Assembly: GCA_902558885.1 (NCBI GenBank)
Contig: CACEFQ010000009.1
Span: 1-64,000 of the forward strand
Length of the DNA: 64,000 nt
Source: an uncultured SAR116 cluster alpha proteobacterium
GTDB lineage: Bacteria > Pseudomonadota > Alphaproteobacteria > Puniceispirillales > Marisalimonadaceae
Direction: 5' to 3'
Position 1 is the first letter of the stretch; every line of letters begins with the position of its first letter. Of the stretch, positions 47,232-55,502 are shown one piece after another. A program made the position numbers and the translations under genes. The notes under the pieces are model-generated. The model did no database searches. It was not told the origin of the DNA and saw only the letters and a list, made by a program, of their open reading frames with translations.

Positions 47232-48359
47232 TTGTCTGAAAAAAGTACAAATGTAGAAATTCGTGTGGACGTAAATTATGCGAATGATTTAATAACTGAT
47301 ATTTTTAAAGCCAAATCATGTAACGATCATGAAGCAAGAACTATTGCTCAAAGATTATCAGGATCAAACTTAGTAGGACATGACAGTCATGGTATTGCAA
47401 GGGTGCCAAGGTATGTTGAATGGATGGAAAGAGGTTGGGTTTTTCCTAATCTAAAACCTGAAGTTGTTATTGATGCCGGTGCAATGGGTTGTCTAGACGC
47501 AAAACAGGGTTTTGGTCAAGTTGCTGGAGAATATGCAGTTGATAATGGAATTACTAGAGCCAAAAAACATGGTGTCTCTGTTGTAGGTTTAAGGAACTCA
47601 GGTCATCTTGGAAGAATTGGAGATTGGGCAGAAAGAGCGGCTGATGCAGGTTTGATTTCTTTTCATTTTGTTAATGTAAGAGGTAGTTTGCTTGTTGCTC
47701 CTTTTGGAGGAAGTGATAGAAGAGGAAGCACATCACCACTTGCTATAGGCATACCTAACAAAAACAAAGACCATATTATTTTGGATATGGCAACCTCAAC
47801 AGTAGCAGAGGGAAAGGTGATGGTAGCTCAAAAGGGTGGTAAGAAATTACCTCATGGAGCTTTAATAGATAATTTAGGAAATCTAACCACTAACCCCGAA
47901 GCAATGTATGGTAAAATAGGTGATGATGATGTACCAGATCCAGATAAAGGAACTGGTGCAATAACAGCTTTTGGTCTTCACAAAGGTTCTGGTATTAATT
48001 TTATGATGGAAATTTTGGGTGGAGCTTTAACAGGAAATGGTGTTTGTGGAGCACTAACTGACAATGAAAGAAGAAGATTTTCTAATGGGATGTTGTCACT
48101 TTATATCGAAGTTGAGAAAATGGTTGATATTGATTACTTCACAAAAGAGGTAAAATCTTATGCAGATTTTGTTAGAGCTTCTAGACCATCTCAAAATAAT
48201 GACAAAGTATTAATACCTGGTGATAAAGAAATATCAACTAATGAAGATAGATTTAAAAATGGATTACCTGTCCCTCCATTAGTATGGGAAAATATTAAAC
48301 AAACAGCAGCTAGATTAAATGTTGAAAAATTAGAACGTTTTGAAAAAGCTATAAAATAA
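47232..48359 (+). CDS. Malate/L-lactate/ureidoglycolate dehydrogenase family (Ldh2/AllD) protein
   Basis: 375 residues, NAD(P)-dependent, with a non-Rossmann fold. GHDSHGIARVPRYVEWMERGW contains the catalytic His; GLRNSGHLGRIGDWAERAA and ILDMATSTVAEGKVMVAQ are family signatures. The start is a TTG with AGGGGA upstream. The family includes malate, sulfolactate and ureidoglycolate dehydrogenases. Because ureidoglycolate lyase is encoded at 61 kb, AllD activity is an option, but the neighbour DapA-like gene fits a sugar-acid route equally well. Its 3' end meets upp five bases away. Confidence 0.88.
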   Translation: MSEKSTNVEIRVDVNYANDLITDIFKAKSCNDHEARTIAQRLSGSNLVGHDSHGIARVPRYVEWMERGWVFPNLKPEVVIDAGAMGCLDAKQGFGQVAGEYAVDNGITRAKKHGVSVVGLRNSGHLGRIGDWAERAADAGLISFHFVNVRGSLLVAPFGGSDRRGSTSPLAIGIPNKNKDHIILDMATSTVAEGKVMVAQKGGKKLPHGALIDNLGNLTTNPEAMYGKIGDDDVPDPDKGTGAITAFGLHKGSGINFMMEILGGALTGNGVCGALTDNERRRFSNGMLSLYIEVEKMVDIDYFTKEVKSYADFVRASRPSQNNDKVLIPGDKEISTNEDRFKNGLPVPPLVWENIKQTAARLNVEKLERFEKAIK

Positions 48360-48364
48360 TTTTT

Positions 48365-48988
48365 TCAAGTTTCAAAGGTTCTATCTCCAGCATCTCCAAG
48401 CCCAGGTATGATAAAACCATTTTCGTTAAGCTTGTCATCCTTTTGAGCACAAATAATCTCAACTTCTGGAAAATTATCTTGAACCTTTTTAATTCCTGGA
48501 TCAGATGCTAGAAGACAAATTAGTTTAATATTTGAGACACTGTGTTCTTTTAGTGTATTTATTGCAGAAACTGCGCTTCCACCAGTTGCAAGCATTGGAT
48601 CACAAAGATAACATTGTCTGTTTTTTAAATCAGAAGGAAGTTTCTTTATATAATTGACTGGTTTAAGTGTTTTCTCGTCTCTATACATACCAATATGACC
48701 AATTGAGACTTCATCAAATATATCTGTAATGCCCTCACTCATAATTAACCCTGCTCTTAAAATTGAAATAATGCATGGCTTTGGATCATTTAATTTTACA
48801 CCATCATATTTTTCTAAGGGTGTTTCAATTTTATCAGGAAATACATTTAAATCCTTAAAAATTTCAAAAACCATAAGAGAAGAAATTTTTCTTGCCAAAT
48901 ATCTAAACTTAGTACTTTGAGTGTTTTTTGACCTTAACATAGTCATGTAAAGATTTATTAAGGGATGATTTAGGATTCTTACTTTCAT
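48365..48988 (-). CDS. upp: Uracil phosphoribosyltransferase
   Basis: 207 residues of usual length. Converts uracil and PRPP to UMP. The PRPP loop CDPMLATGGSAVSAIN and the C-terminal GLGDAGDRTF are diagnostic. Overlaps the racemase gene by 4 bases (ATGA), so it belongs to the minus-strand operon with the ABC importer permeases. This hints that the importer may also bring in pyrimidine or purine bases. Confidence 0.95.
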   Translation of the reverse strand: MKVRILNHPLINLYMTMLRSKNTQSTKFRYLARKISSLMVFEIFKDLNVFPDKIETPLEKYDGVKLNDPKPCIISILRAGLIMSEGITDIFDEVSIGHIGMYRDEKTLKPVNYIKKLPSDLKNRQCYLCDPMLATGGSAVSAINTLKEHSVSNIKLICLLASDPGIKKVQDNFPEVEIICAQKDDKLNENGFIIPGLGDAGDRTFET

Positions 48989-49731
48989 TTCATCTTTCTA
49001 TAAGGTTTGAATTTATTCAGATAACCCAAATATTCTTTTTTTCTGGGTACCGCATAAGATCCAACCTTACTGGTTTTAATTTTTAAATTTACTAAGCTTT
49101 CTGCTAACACAACCGCTGAAGAAACACCCTCGATAACAGGTAATTGATGTTTTGTTTCTAAGCTTTTAGCTAAGTCAGCCATGCCAGCGCATCCTAAAAT
49201 TATAGACTCTGCATTATCATTTTCTATGGTATCTTGAATTCCTTTATTTAATTTATCTAAGTTTTCCCTAGAAATATTTTCTAAATCTAAAACTGGAACT
49301 TCAATAGCAGTAACTTTGACACAATTTTCAAAAAGACCATATTTTTTTAAATTATGAGTGAGCGGTCTTATTGATCTAGATAATGTTGTTATCACTGTGA
49401 AATTACCAGCTACCATAGTTGCAATATGATACGCGGCTTCTCCTATTCCTATCACTGGTTTTTGTGTAATTGATCTAATTACTTCTAAACCTGTGTCATC
49501 AAAACAAGCAATAATATATGAATCAGCATCACTATGTTTTTCTATTTCTTCTACCAGCCCAGGAATACAAAAAGCTTCATCATAAAATCCCTCAATGCTC
49601 TCAGGACCAATGTTTGGTTCAACTGAAACGATTTCAGTATCTGCGCTAGCAAACTTCTTTGCAGTTAAATCTATTTTCTGCGTCATTGCTTTAGTAGTAT
49701 TAGGATTAATTATACAAATTTTTCTTTTCAA
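48985..49731 (-). CDS. Hydantoin/allantoin racemase (Asp/Glu racemase superfamily)
   Basis: 248 residues. IINPNTTKAMTQ at the start and two catalytic cysteines at 76 (IIACFDDTGLE) and 181 (LGCAGMADL) fit hydantoin racemases closely. Asp/Glu racemase-like two-base mechanism at the ring C5. In purine-degrading bacteria an enzyme of this type interconverts (R)- and (S)-allantoin. It sits between upp and two ABC permease genes and near allantoate/ureidoglycolate genes, which favours allantoin as substrate. Confidence 0.85.
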   Translation of the reverse strand: MKRKICIINPNTTKAMTQKIDLTAKKFASADTEIVSVEPNIGPESIEGFYDEAFCIPGLVEEIEKHSDADSYIIACFDDTGLEVIRSITQKPVIGIGEAAYHIATMVAGNFTVITTLSRSIRPLTHNLKKYGLFENCVKVTAIEVPVLDLENISRENLDKLNKGIQDTIENDNAESIILGCAGMADLAKSLETKHQLPVIEGVSSAVVLAESLVNLKIKTSKVGSYAVPRKKEYLGYLNKFKPYRKMK

Positions 49732-49736
49732 AATAA

Positions 49737-50606
49737 TTATCCTCTTTTTCTTTTAAGCCAAATGTAACATGCTATGGAAATACCAATTACACTAAACGAG
49801 ACAAAGGTAGTTACAGTACCTAATGCATATATAACAGGTGTTGTAACTGTTGTAGTTAGACCTCTTAACTCTAATGGAAGTGTATTTCCAGCACCCATAA
49901 CTTGAGATGATCTTGCTAACTCGTCATATGATAAAGTGAATCCAAACAACGCAATGCCAATAATACTAGGGGCTATGAGTGGAAAAACAATCTCTTTAAA
50001 AGTTTTCCAAGGAGTTGCGCCAAGGTCTCTTGCTGATTCTTCATAAGATTTGTCAAATCTATTAAAAACTGCAAACATTATTAGTAATCCAAAAGGAAGC
50101 GTCCATGTCAATTGTGCACCTAACCCACTTGTAAACATTCCTAAAGTAGTTTGAAAAGACTCATTGATATAATTTATATCAAGAGATGAGCCAAGCCATT
50201 TTGTAAAATCATCAAGTAATCTAAATTGAAGAGCTACTCCAAGTGACAATACGATCGATGGTACAATTAAACTTGCTACTGTTGCAAAAAAAAGTGTATC
50301 AGATCCCCAAAATTTTTTTCTAAATGCTAGACCTGCGCTTACAGATAAAAGAACTGTTAAGACCATAACTATCACACCTAAAATCATTGATCTTTCAAAT
50401 GCTGAACCGATATCTACAACAGAACCGCCTCGCCATAACTCTTTGAACCAATATGTTGAAACTCCATTAAGTGGAAAAGTTAAGCCACCATCTGGACCTT
50501 GAAAACTTAAAAGGACGATTGTAAAAGTAGGTCCATAAAGGAACAGAACAAATAAACAAAAAAAGAAAACACAAGTATAATAAGTTTTATTTTTCTTGTT
50601 TAACAT
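49737..50606 (-). CDS. ABC transporter permease (PotC-like)
   Basis: 289 residues, six membrane segments of the binding-protein-dependent type-I fold. The cytoplasmic loop ARDLGATPWKTFKEIVFPLIAPSI is the EAA motif that contacts the ATPase. Polyamine/oligopeptide-class (PotC) relative; one base after the other permease stop in transcription order. Partner of the permease at 50608 and the binding protein at 51559. Confidence 0.9.
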   Translation of the reverse strand: MLNKKNKTYYTCVFFFCLFVLFLYGPTFTIVLLSFQGPDGGLTFPLNGVSTYWFKELWRGGSVVDIGSAFERSMILGVIVMVLTVLLSVSAGLAFRKKFWGSDTLFFATVASLIVPSIVLSLGVALQFRLLDDFTKWLGSSLDINYINESFQTTLGMFTSGLGAQLTWTLPFGLLIMFAVFNRFDKSYEESARDLGATPWKTFKEIVFPLIAPSIIGIALFGFTLSYDELARSSQVMGAGNTLPLELRGLTTTVTTPVIYALGTVTTFVSFSVIGISIACYIWLKRKRG

Positions 50607-50607
50607 T

Positions 50608-51492
50608 TTAAAGCTCTTTTCGAATATCTATCATTTTGGTCATTATCCAAATGATTAACAGGGTCAAGGCTAATAAAATTACAGCATTTGCTGCAGCAGC
50701 AGGTAATTGAAGATAACTCATTTCCACGTAAATTATTTTGCCTATTGATGGAATTTGTTGTCCTCCCATAATTCCTATTGTAATAAAGTCACCCATCACA
50801 ACTGTTATAACAAAAATAGATCCAATTACGATTCCAGGTTTGCATAGTGGTATAATTACATTCCACAATATTTGTAATCCATTGGCTCCATTATCATAAG
50901 CTGCTTCTATTATTGATTTATCTATTCTCATCATAGAATTAAAAATTGGGACTATCATGAATAGGGTATATAAATGCACAAAAGCTAAAACAATTGAAAA
51001 GCCAGAATATAAGAGCCATTCTTGGGGGATATCAGTTAAACCTGTATAGAGTAAGAAATCATTTACAAGACCATTCCTTCCTAGAAGAGGTATCCATGAA
51101 ATCATTCTAATTACATTTGATGTCCAAAATGGAATAGTACAAATTAAAAATAATACTATCTGCCAAGTAACTGAATTTACATAAAAAGCAAGAAAATAAG
51201 CTACAAAAAAACCAATAATTAAAGTGAAAAACCAAGTAATAAAACAAAACATAAAGGTTGATAAATATGTTTTAAAAGTAACACACATATCTTTTTCAAA
51301 GTTAAAGCAATCTTTGAAAATATATGAGTAATTTTCGAAAATGAAATCAGGTATTATTGAGTATTCATTATAGTCCCAAAAACTTATAATAAAGGTTAAT
51401 ACTAGAGGGATGAAGAAAAAAAATATAAATATTAAGCTATATGGGATTGATAATAAACCGACACTAGGTTTTAGTTTCAAGAGTTTCATCAT
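50608..51492 (-). CDS. ABC transporter permease (PotB-like)
   Basis: 294 residues, six membrane segments. The EAA-type loop is EAAYDNGANGLQILWNVIIPLCKPG, as in PotB-like subunits. Follows the binding-protein gene after a 66-base gap with a strong hairpin. With the PotC-like subunit it forms the channel; the ATPase is on the other side of the divergent promoter. Confidence 0.9.
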   Translation of the reverse strand: MMKLLKLKPSVGLLSIPYSLIFIFFFFIPLVLTFIISFWDYNEYSIIPDFIFENYSYIFKDCFNFEKDMCVTFKTYLSTFMFCFITWFFTLIIGFFVAYFLAFYVNSVTWQIVLFLICTIPFWTSNVIRMISWIPLLGRNGLVNDFLLYTGLTDIPQEWLLYSGFSIVLAFVHLYTLFMIVPIFNSMMRIDKSIIEAAYDNGANGLQILWNVIIPLCKPGIVIGSIFVITVVMGDFITIGIMGGQQIPSIGKIIYVEMSYLQLPAAAANAVILLALTLLIIWIMTKMIDIRKEL

Positions 51493-51518
51493 ATTAATAT
51501 TTAGTTAAGATTATAAAT

Positions 51519-51546
51519 AAATAGGGTAACATTTGTTACCCTATTT
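51519..51546. terminator. Hairpin between ABC binding-protein gene and permease
   Basis: AAATAGGGTAAC and GTTACCCTATTT, a 12-bp stem with a 4-base loop, 13 bases after the stop of the binding-protein gene. The tail is T-rich only on the plus strand, so on the minus strand it is more likely an mRNA-stabilising or attenuating structure than a complete terminator. The same arrangement is seen after two other binding-protein genes in this window. Confidence 0.6.
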
Positions 51547-51558
51547 TTGAATATTTTT

Positions 51559-52830
51559 TTATGAAGCTATCATTTCATTCCATTTTCTAACCATGTATTT
51601 ATTTTCATCCATGGTAGCATTCCAACAAGCAACACCACCCATTCTTGCTTCATATGATCCACCATCTCTAACTTCACCTTTAGAAGCTAACTTTTTGCCT
51701 TCTGGACTCATAATATCAGCAGTAGCAGGTTTACCCATCATCCAATAATCCCACTCATAAGCTTCCATATACTTCTTCGCGGTTGGTATAACTGCAGAGT
51801 AATATCCCTGACGGTTCAAGTAAGCACCAACCCAACCAGATAAATACCAATTTATAAATTCGTAACAAATATCTGCTTGTCTTCCTTTGGTTGTAGCAGG
51901 TAATCCAAAACCGGCAGCCCAAGCTCTATAACCTTCCTTCAGTGGTTGATAGACGCACGGAATACCTTTGGTTCTAACTGCAGTAATAGCTGGTGACCAC
52001 ATTGATTGTATAACAACTTCACCAGAAGCCATTAAATTTACACTCTCATTAAAGTCACTCCAAAAAGCTCTAAACTGACCAGCTTTTTTGGCTTCAGTGA
52101 AAATTTTCATTGTTAAATCAATTTCTTGTTTAGTCATATTACCTTTATCTGGATATTTATACTCACCCATAGCTTCAACAACCATAGCTGCATCCATAAT
52201 GCCGATAGATGGTATGTTTAGTATCGAAGCTTTCCCTTTAAATTCAGGATTTAATAGTTCTGCCCAAGAACTGATAGGTCTTTTAATCAGATCAGGTCGA
52301 ATGCCAAGAGTGTCAGCATTATATACTGTAGGTATTAATGTAACATATTGTGTAGGTTCTGAAGCAAATTCCTTTGATTTAGCGCCTTTAAGATACATAA
52401 CTTTTTTAGGAGCTGTTCCTTGATCACCAATTTTTTTACCTGCAACTTCCCCTTTTGTAAATGCAGATGTAACGTTATCCCATTCCTTAATTCTCTTTGT
52501 GTCCATACCAAGTAAATTTCCAGAAGGGACTAGTTTAGGCATACTAAAGTATTCAGAATCAACAATATCAAAGCTATTTGGTTGTGTAAAAATTGTTTTT
52601 ACAACTTCATCAGTTGTCTTAACAATAAATTTTACTTTGATACCTGTATCATCAAATAATCTTTTTTGTACTGCATCGCCCATATTAACAGCTGTGCCTA
52701 AATATCTTATAACAGGAGCATCTGCTGCGTGAATTGCCGGAAAACCTTTTAATAAGCCTGCACCAGCAACTGCACCTAATGCTGCAGTAGACGTTTTAAG
52801 CATCTTTCTTCTTGTTAAATTTTTATTCAT
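51559..52830 (-). CDS. ABC transporter substrate-binding protein, PotD/PotF-like (Tat-like signal)
   Basis: 423 residues from the ATG at 52830, which has GGAGG 5 bases upstream; an in-frame TTG four codons upstream is less likely. Twin-arginine signal NLTRRKMLKTSTAALGAVAGAG ending near AIHA, so probably exported folded. The body resembles spermidine/putrescine-binding proteins (IRYLGTAVNM, NSFDIVDSEYFSMP). The location among racemase, xdh and allantoin genes argues for a purine- or ureide-related ligand rather than polyamines. Ligand unproven. Confidence 0.88.
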   Translation of the reverse strand: MNKNLTRRKMLKTSTAALGAVAGAGLLKGFPAIHAADAPVIRYLGTAVNMGDAVQKRLFDDTGIKVKFIVKTTDEVVKTIFTQPNSFDIVDSEYFSMPKLVPSGNLLGMDTKRIKEWDNVTSAFTKGEVAGKKIGDQGTAPKKVMYLKGAKSKEFASEPTQYVTLIPTVYNADTLGIRPDLIKRPISSWAELLNPEFKGKASILNIPSIGIMDAAMVVEAMGEYKYPDKGNMTKQEIDLTMKIFTEAKKAGQFRAFWSDFNESVNLMASGEVVIQSMWSPAITAVRTKGIPCVYQPLKEGYRAWAAGFGLPATTKGRQADICYEFINWYLSGWVGAYLNRQGYYSAVIPTAKKYMEAYEWDYWMMGKPATADIMSPEGKKLASKGEVRDGGSYEARMGGVACWNATMDENKYMVRKWNEMIAS

Positions 52831-52862
52831 TTCAACCTCCAAATATGTTTATGTTTATGTGA

Positions 52863-52891
52863 ATAATTATTTTTTTGTTGTTATTAATCAA
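52863..52891 (-). promoter_or_regulatory. Candidate promoter of the binding-protein operon
   Basis: Minus strand: TTGATT (52891-52886), 17-base spacer, AATTAT (52868-52863). It lies about 30 bases before the binding-protein ATG. The GC-richer repeat region 52892-52931 touches its -35 box. Prediction only. Confidence 0.4.
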
Positions 52892-52931
52892 AGCTAATAT
52901 GTGCGCTTGTGTGCGTTAATTTAGCTGTGCA
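52892..52931. promoter_or_regulatory. Candidate operator in divergent promoter region
   Basis: A patch richer in G and C inside an AT-only gap. TGTGCG occurs at 52900 and again at 52910 (one helical turn apart), TGTGCA at 52926, and AGCTAA/TTAGCT flank them as an inverted repeat (52892-52897, 52921-52926). It lies next to the -35 boxes of both divergent promoters, so it is a likely regulator site. The regulator is not known; no regulator gene is in the island. Confidence 0.4.
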
Positions 52932-52965
52932 TATATTTTAAGCAATTATGCAAAGGATTTTAAAA

Positions 52966-52995
52966 TTGATTAAAGTCTAGACAAAAATGAATTAT
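52966..52995 (+). promoter_or_regulatory. Candidate promoter of the ATPase-xdh operon
   Basis: TTGATT (52966-52971), 18-base spacer, AATTAT (52990-52995), about 36 bases before the start of the ATPase gene. Same box sequences as the divergent promoter at 52863-52891, which supports joint control of both halves of the importer. Confidence 0.4.
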
Positions 52996-53030
52996 ATATA
53001 AGTAATAAATTTACATTTAGGTATAAAAAA

Positions 53031-54017
53031 TTGAACAAACCAGAAAATTTAGAATTTGCGATTCTTACAAAAACATACGGTGAAACAATAGCAGTAGACA
53101 AAATTAATCTTAAGATACCAGCTGGGACATACTGTTGTTTTCTTGGTCCATCAGGTTGTGGTAAAACCTCAACTTTGAGAATGATAGCTGGTCATGAAGA
53201 TATATCTGGTGGTGATATCTTATTAGGCTCAAACATCATTAATGATTTGCCCCCAGCAAAACGTGGGACTGCGATGATGTTTCAAAATTATGCTCTTTTT
53301 CCACACCTATCATGTTTAGATAATGTTGCCTTTGCTTTAAAAATGCGTGGTATTAAAAAGAATGAAAGATATAATAAATCTCTAGAAATGCTCAAATTAG
53401 TTCAAATGGACGATTACTCTGACCGATATCCTAATCAACTTTCTGGGGGACAACAGCAAAGAGTAGCTTTGGCAAGAGCTCTTATTACTAACCCTGCTAT
53501 TTTACTTCTAGATGAACCTTTATCAGCTTTAGACCCTTTTTTAAGAATAAAAATGAGAAGTGAACTAAAATCATTACAAAAAAACCTAGGCATATCATTT
53601 ATTCATGTAACTCATTCACAAGATGAAGCTATGGCTTTAGCCGACATGATTGTTGTTATGAATAAAGGTAAAATTGAACAGGTTGGTGACCCTTATGAAA
53701 TTTTTAATAAGCCTAAAAACGAGTTTATTGCAAATTTTGTTGGTGGACATAACGTAATTTCTAAAAATAAAAGATTTTATTCAATTAGGATGGATCACGT
53801 ACAAATAACTAATAATAAAAAATCCAAAAATTCTTATCCAATGACCGTTAATGAAATCGAATATCAAGGCCAAATTGTAAAAGTAACAGGCATAACAAAA
53901 GATTTTGGAAAATTAAGTGTATCATTAGCTGACGACATTTTTTTACAAAACAAATTTGATGTTAATGATGAAATTTTAATAAATTGGGATAAAAAAAAAG
54001 AAAATTCATTACAATAA
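53031..54017 (+). CDS. ABC transporter ATP-binding protein, PotA-like
   Basis: 328 residues. Walker A GPSGCGKT (39-46), Q-loop MMFQNYALFPHLSC, signature LSGGQQQRVALARAL, Walker B AILLLDEPLSALDP, and a C-terminal TOBE-like part. TTG start with AGGT upstream. It is the only ATPase of the PotD-like importer encoded on the opposite strand, and stands upstream of xdhA by about 80 bases. Confidence 0.92.
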   Translation: MNKPENLEFAILTKTYGETIAVDKINLKIPAGTYCCFLGPSGCGKTSTLRMIAGHEDISGGDILLGSNIINDLPPAKRGTAMMFQNYALFPHLSCLDNVAFALKMRGIKKNERYNKSLEMLKLVQMDDYSDRYPNQLSGGQQQRVALARALITNPAILLLDEPLSALDPFLRIKMRSELKSLQKNLGISFIHVTHSQDEAMALADMIVVMNKGKIEQVGDPYEIFNKPKNEFIANFVGGHNVISKNKRFYSIRMDHVQITNNKKSKNSYPMTVNEIEYQGQIVKVTGITKDFGKLSVSLADDIFLQNKFDVNDEILINWDKKKENSLQ

Positions 54018-54096
54018 TTTAGCTATCTTTGATTGATCTTTTTAAAATTAAAAATGTATAATCACATAATATATTTTGTATGTGAGGTTGTGGTTA

Positions 54097-55500
54097 TTGG
54101 CTGAATTAATAAATACTATTTTAATTAATAACAAAAAAGTTGAAGTAGAAAATATTCAACATGATATTACCCTTTTAGATTGGTTAAGAAATTATCATAA
54201 ACTAACAGGAACTAAAGAAGGTTGCGCAGAGGGTGATTGCGGTGCTTGTTCAGTAATCATAGAAGACAATGGAAGTGGTAGCTCTAGACCTATAAACGCG
54301 TGCTTAGTAAGGTTAGGCCAAGTGATAGGTAGTTCTGTAACCACAATTGAAGGTCTAGGTTGTGATAAAAATCCACATCCTTTGCAAGTTGCTTTTACTA
54401 AAGAACATGCTTCACAATGTGGATACTGTACTCCGGGTTTTATAATATCAGGTATTAGCTTACTCAATTCTAATAAAAAAATAACCGATGATACAATTAA
54501 TGATGCAATCTCAGGCAATTTGTGCAGGTGTACTGGTTATTCACCTATAATAAAAGCTATTAAGTCTGTTTCAAATGAAAAGATTGCAAAAAACAACAAT
54601 CAAACCATTAATAAAAATAAGAAAATTAATTTTGGAAATGTAACTTATTTTAAACCATCTAATTTAAAAGAGCTTAAAAACTATCTTAATGATGTAAAGG
54701 ATTTTCAATTTCTAGCAGGGGGTACAGATTTAAATCTTCATAGGCCAATTATAAACCAGAAAGAAGACAAGATTATTTGTTTGGATTCAATTAAAGAGTT
54801 GAATTCAATTAAGCACTTTAAAGAAAAAATAGAATTTGGAGGTGCAGTTACAATTGAAAACTTCCTTGAAGCTATTAGATTCAAAATGCCAGAACTTATA
54901 GAAATTCTTCAGAGATTTGGGTCACCTCAAATCAGAAATCAAGGAACAATTGGAGGAAATTTATGCACGTCTAGTCCAATTGGAGATATTGCACCTATAT
55001 TATTAGTTTTAAATTCGAATTTAAAAGTATTTGGAAGAAATGGTTTTAAAAAAATTAATATAAAAAATTTTTTCAAAGGTTATCGAAAGAATATTTTAAA
55101 AAAAGATGAAATAATTTCATCCTTGGAATTACCTATAGCTAACAAAAAAAATAAAATTTTTTCCTGGAAGCTCTCAAAACGATATGATCAAGACATATCA
55201 ACTATCTCTCTTGCTATCAATATTCGAATCCAAAACAATATTATTAAAGAATTACATATGGCTGCTGGAGGGGTGGCAGCAACACCAAAGTTGCTAGATA
55301 AGTTATGCAAACAAATGCTTGAAAAACACTTAGATGATTCAATTGAATTTGCAATTTACAACTTAGATAAATTTATCCAACCAATTTCTGATTTAAGAGG
55401 TTCAGGTTTTTATAGATTAGAGGCAATGAGGGGACTATTAAGAAGATTACAAATTTGTTTAAGTCAGAATAAAAAAAGTTTATCAATAATGGAAGTTTAA
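54097..55500 (+). CDS. xdhA: Xanthine dehydrogenase small subunit (Fe-S and FAD)
   Basis: 467 residues from the TTG at 54097 (GAGG 9 bases upstream); the frame is open to a TTG at 54076, and 54088 is another option. Two 2Fe-2S clusters: Cys43, 48, 51, 68 (GCAEGDCGACS) and Cys108, 111, 143, 145 (QCGYCTPG, CRCTGY). The FAD domain has FLAGGTDLNL and GTIGGNLCTSSPIGD. Takes electrons from the molybdenum subunit and passes them to NAD. Two bases before xdhB. Confidence 0.93.
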   Translation: MAELINTILINNKKVEVENIQHDITLLDWLRNYHKLTGTKEGCAEGDCGACSVIIEDNGSGSSRPINACLVRLGQVIGSSVTTIEGLGCDKNPHPLQVAFTKEHASQCGYCTPGFIISGISLLNSNKKITDDTINDAISGNLCRCTGYSPIIKAIKSVSNEKIAKNNNQTINKNKKINFGNVTYFKPSNLKELKNYLNDVKDFQFLAGGTDLNLHRPIINQKEDKIICLDSIKELNSIKHFKEKIEFGGAVTIENFLEAIRFKMPELIEILQRFGSPQIRNQGTIGGNLCTSSPIGDIAPILLVLNSNLKVFGRNGFKKINIKNFFKGYRKNILKKDEIISSLELPIANKKNKIFSWKLSKRYDQDISTISLAINIRIQNNIIKELHMAAGGVAATPKLLDKLCKQMLEKHLDDSIEFAIYNLDKFIQPISDLRGSGFYRLEAMRGLLRRLQICLSQNKKSLSIMEV

Positions 55501-55502
55501 GA

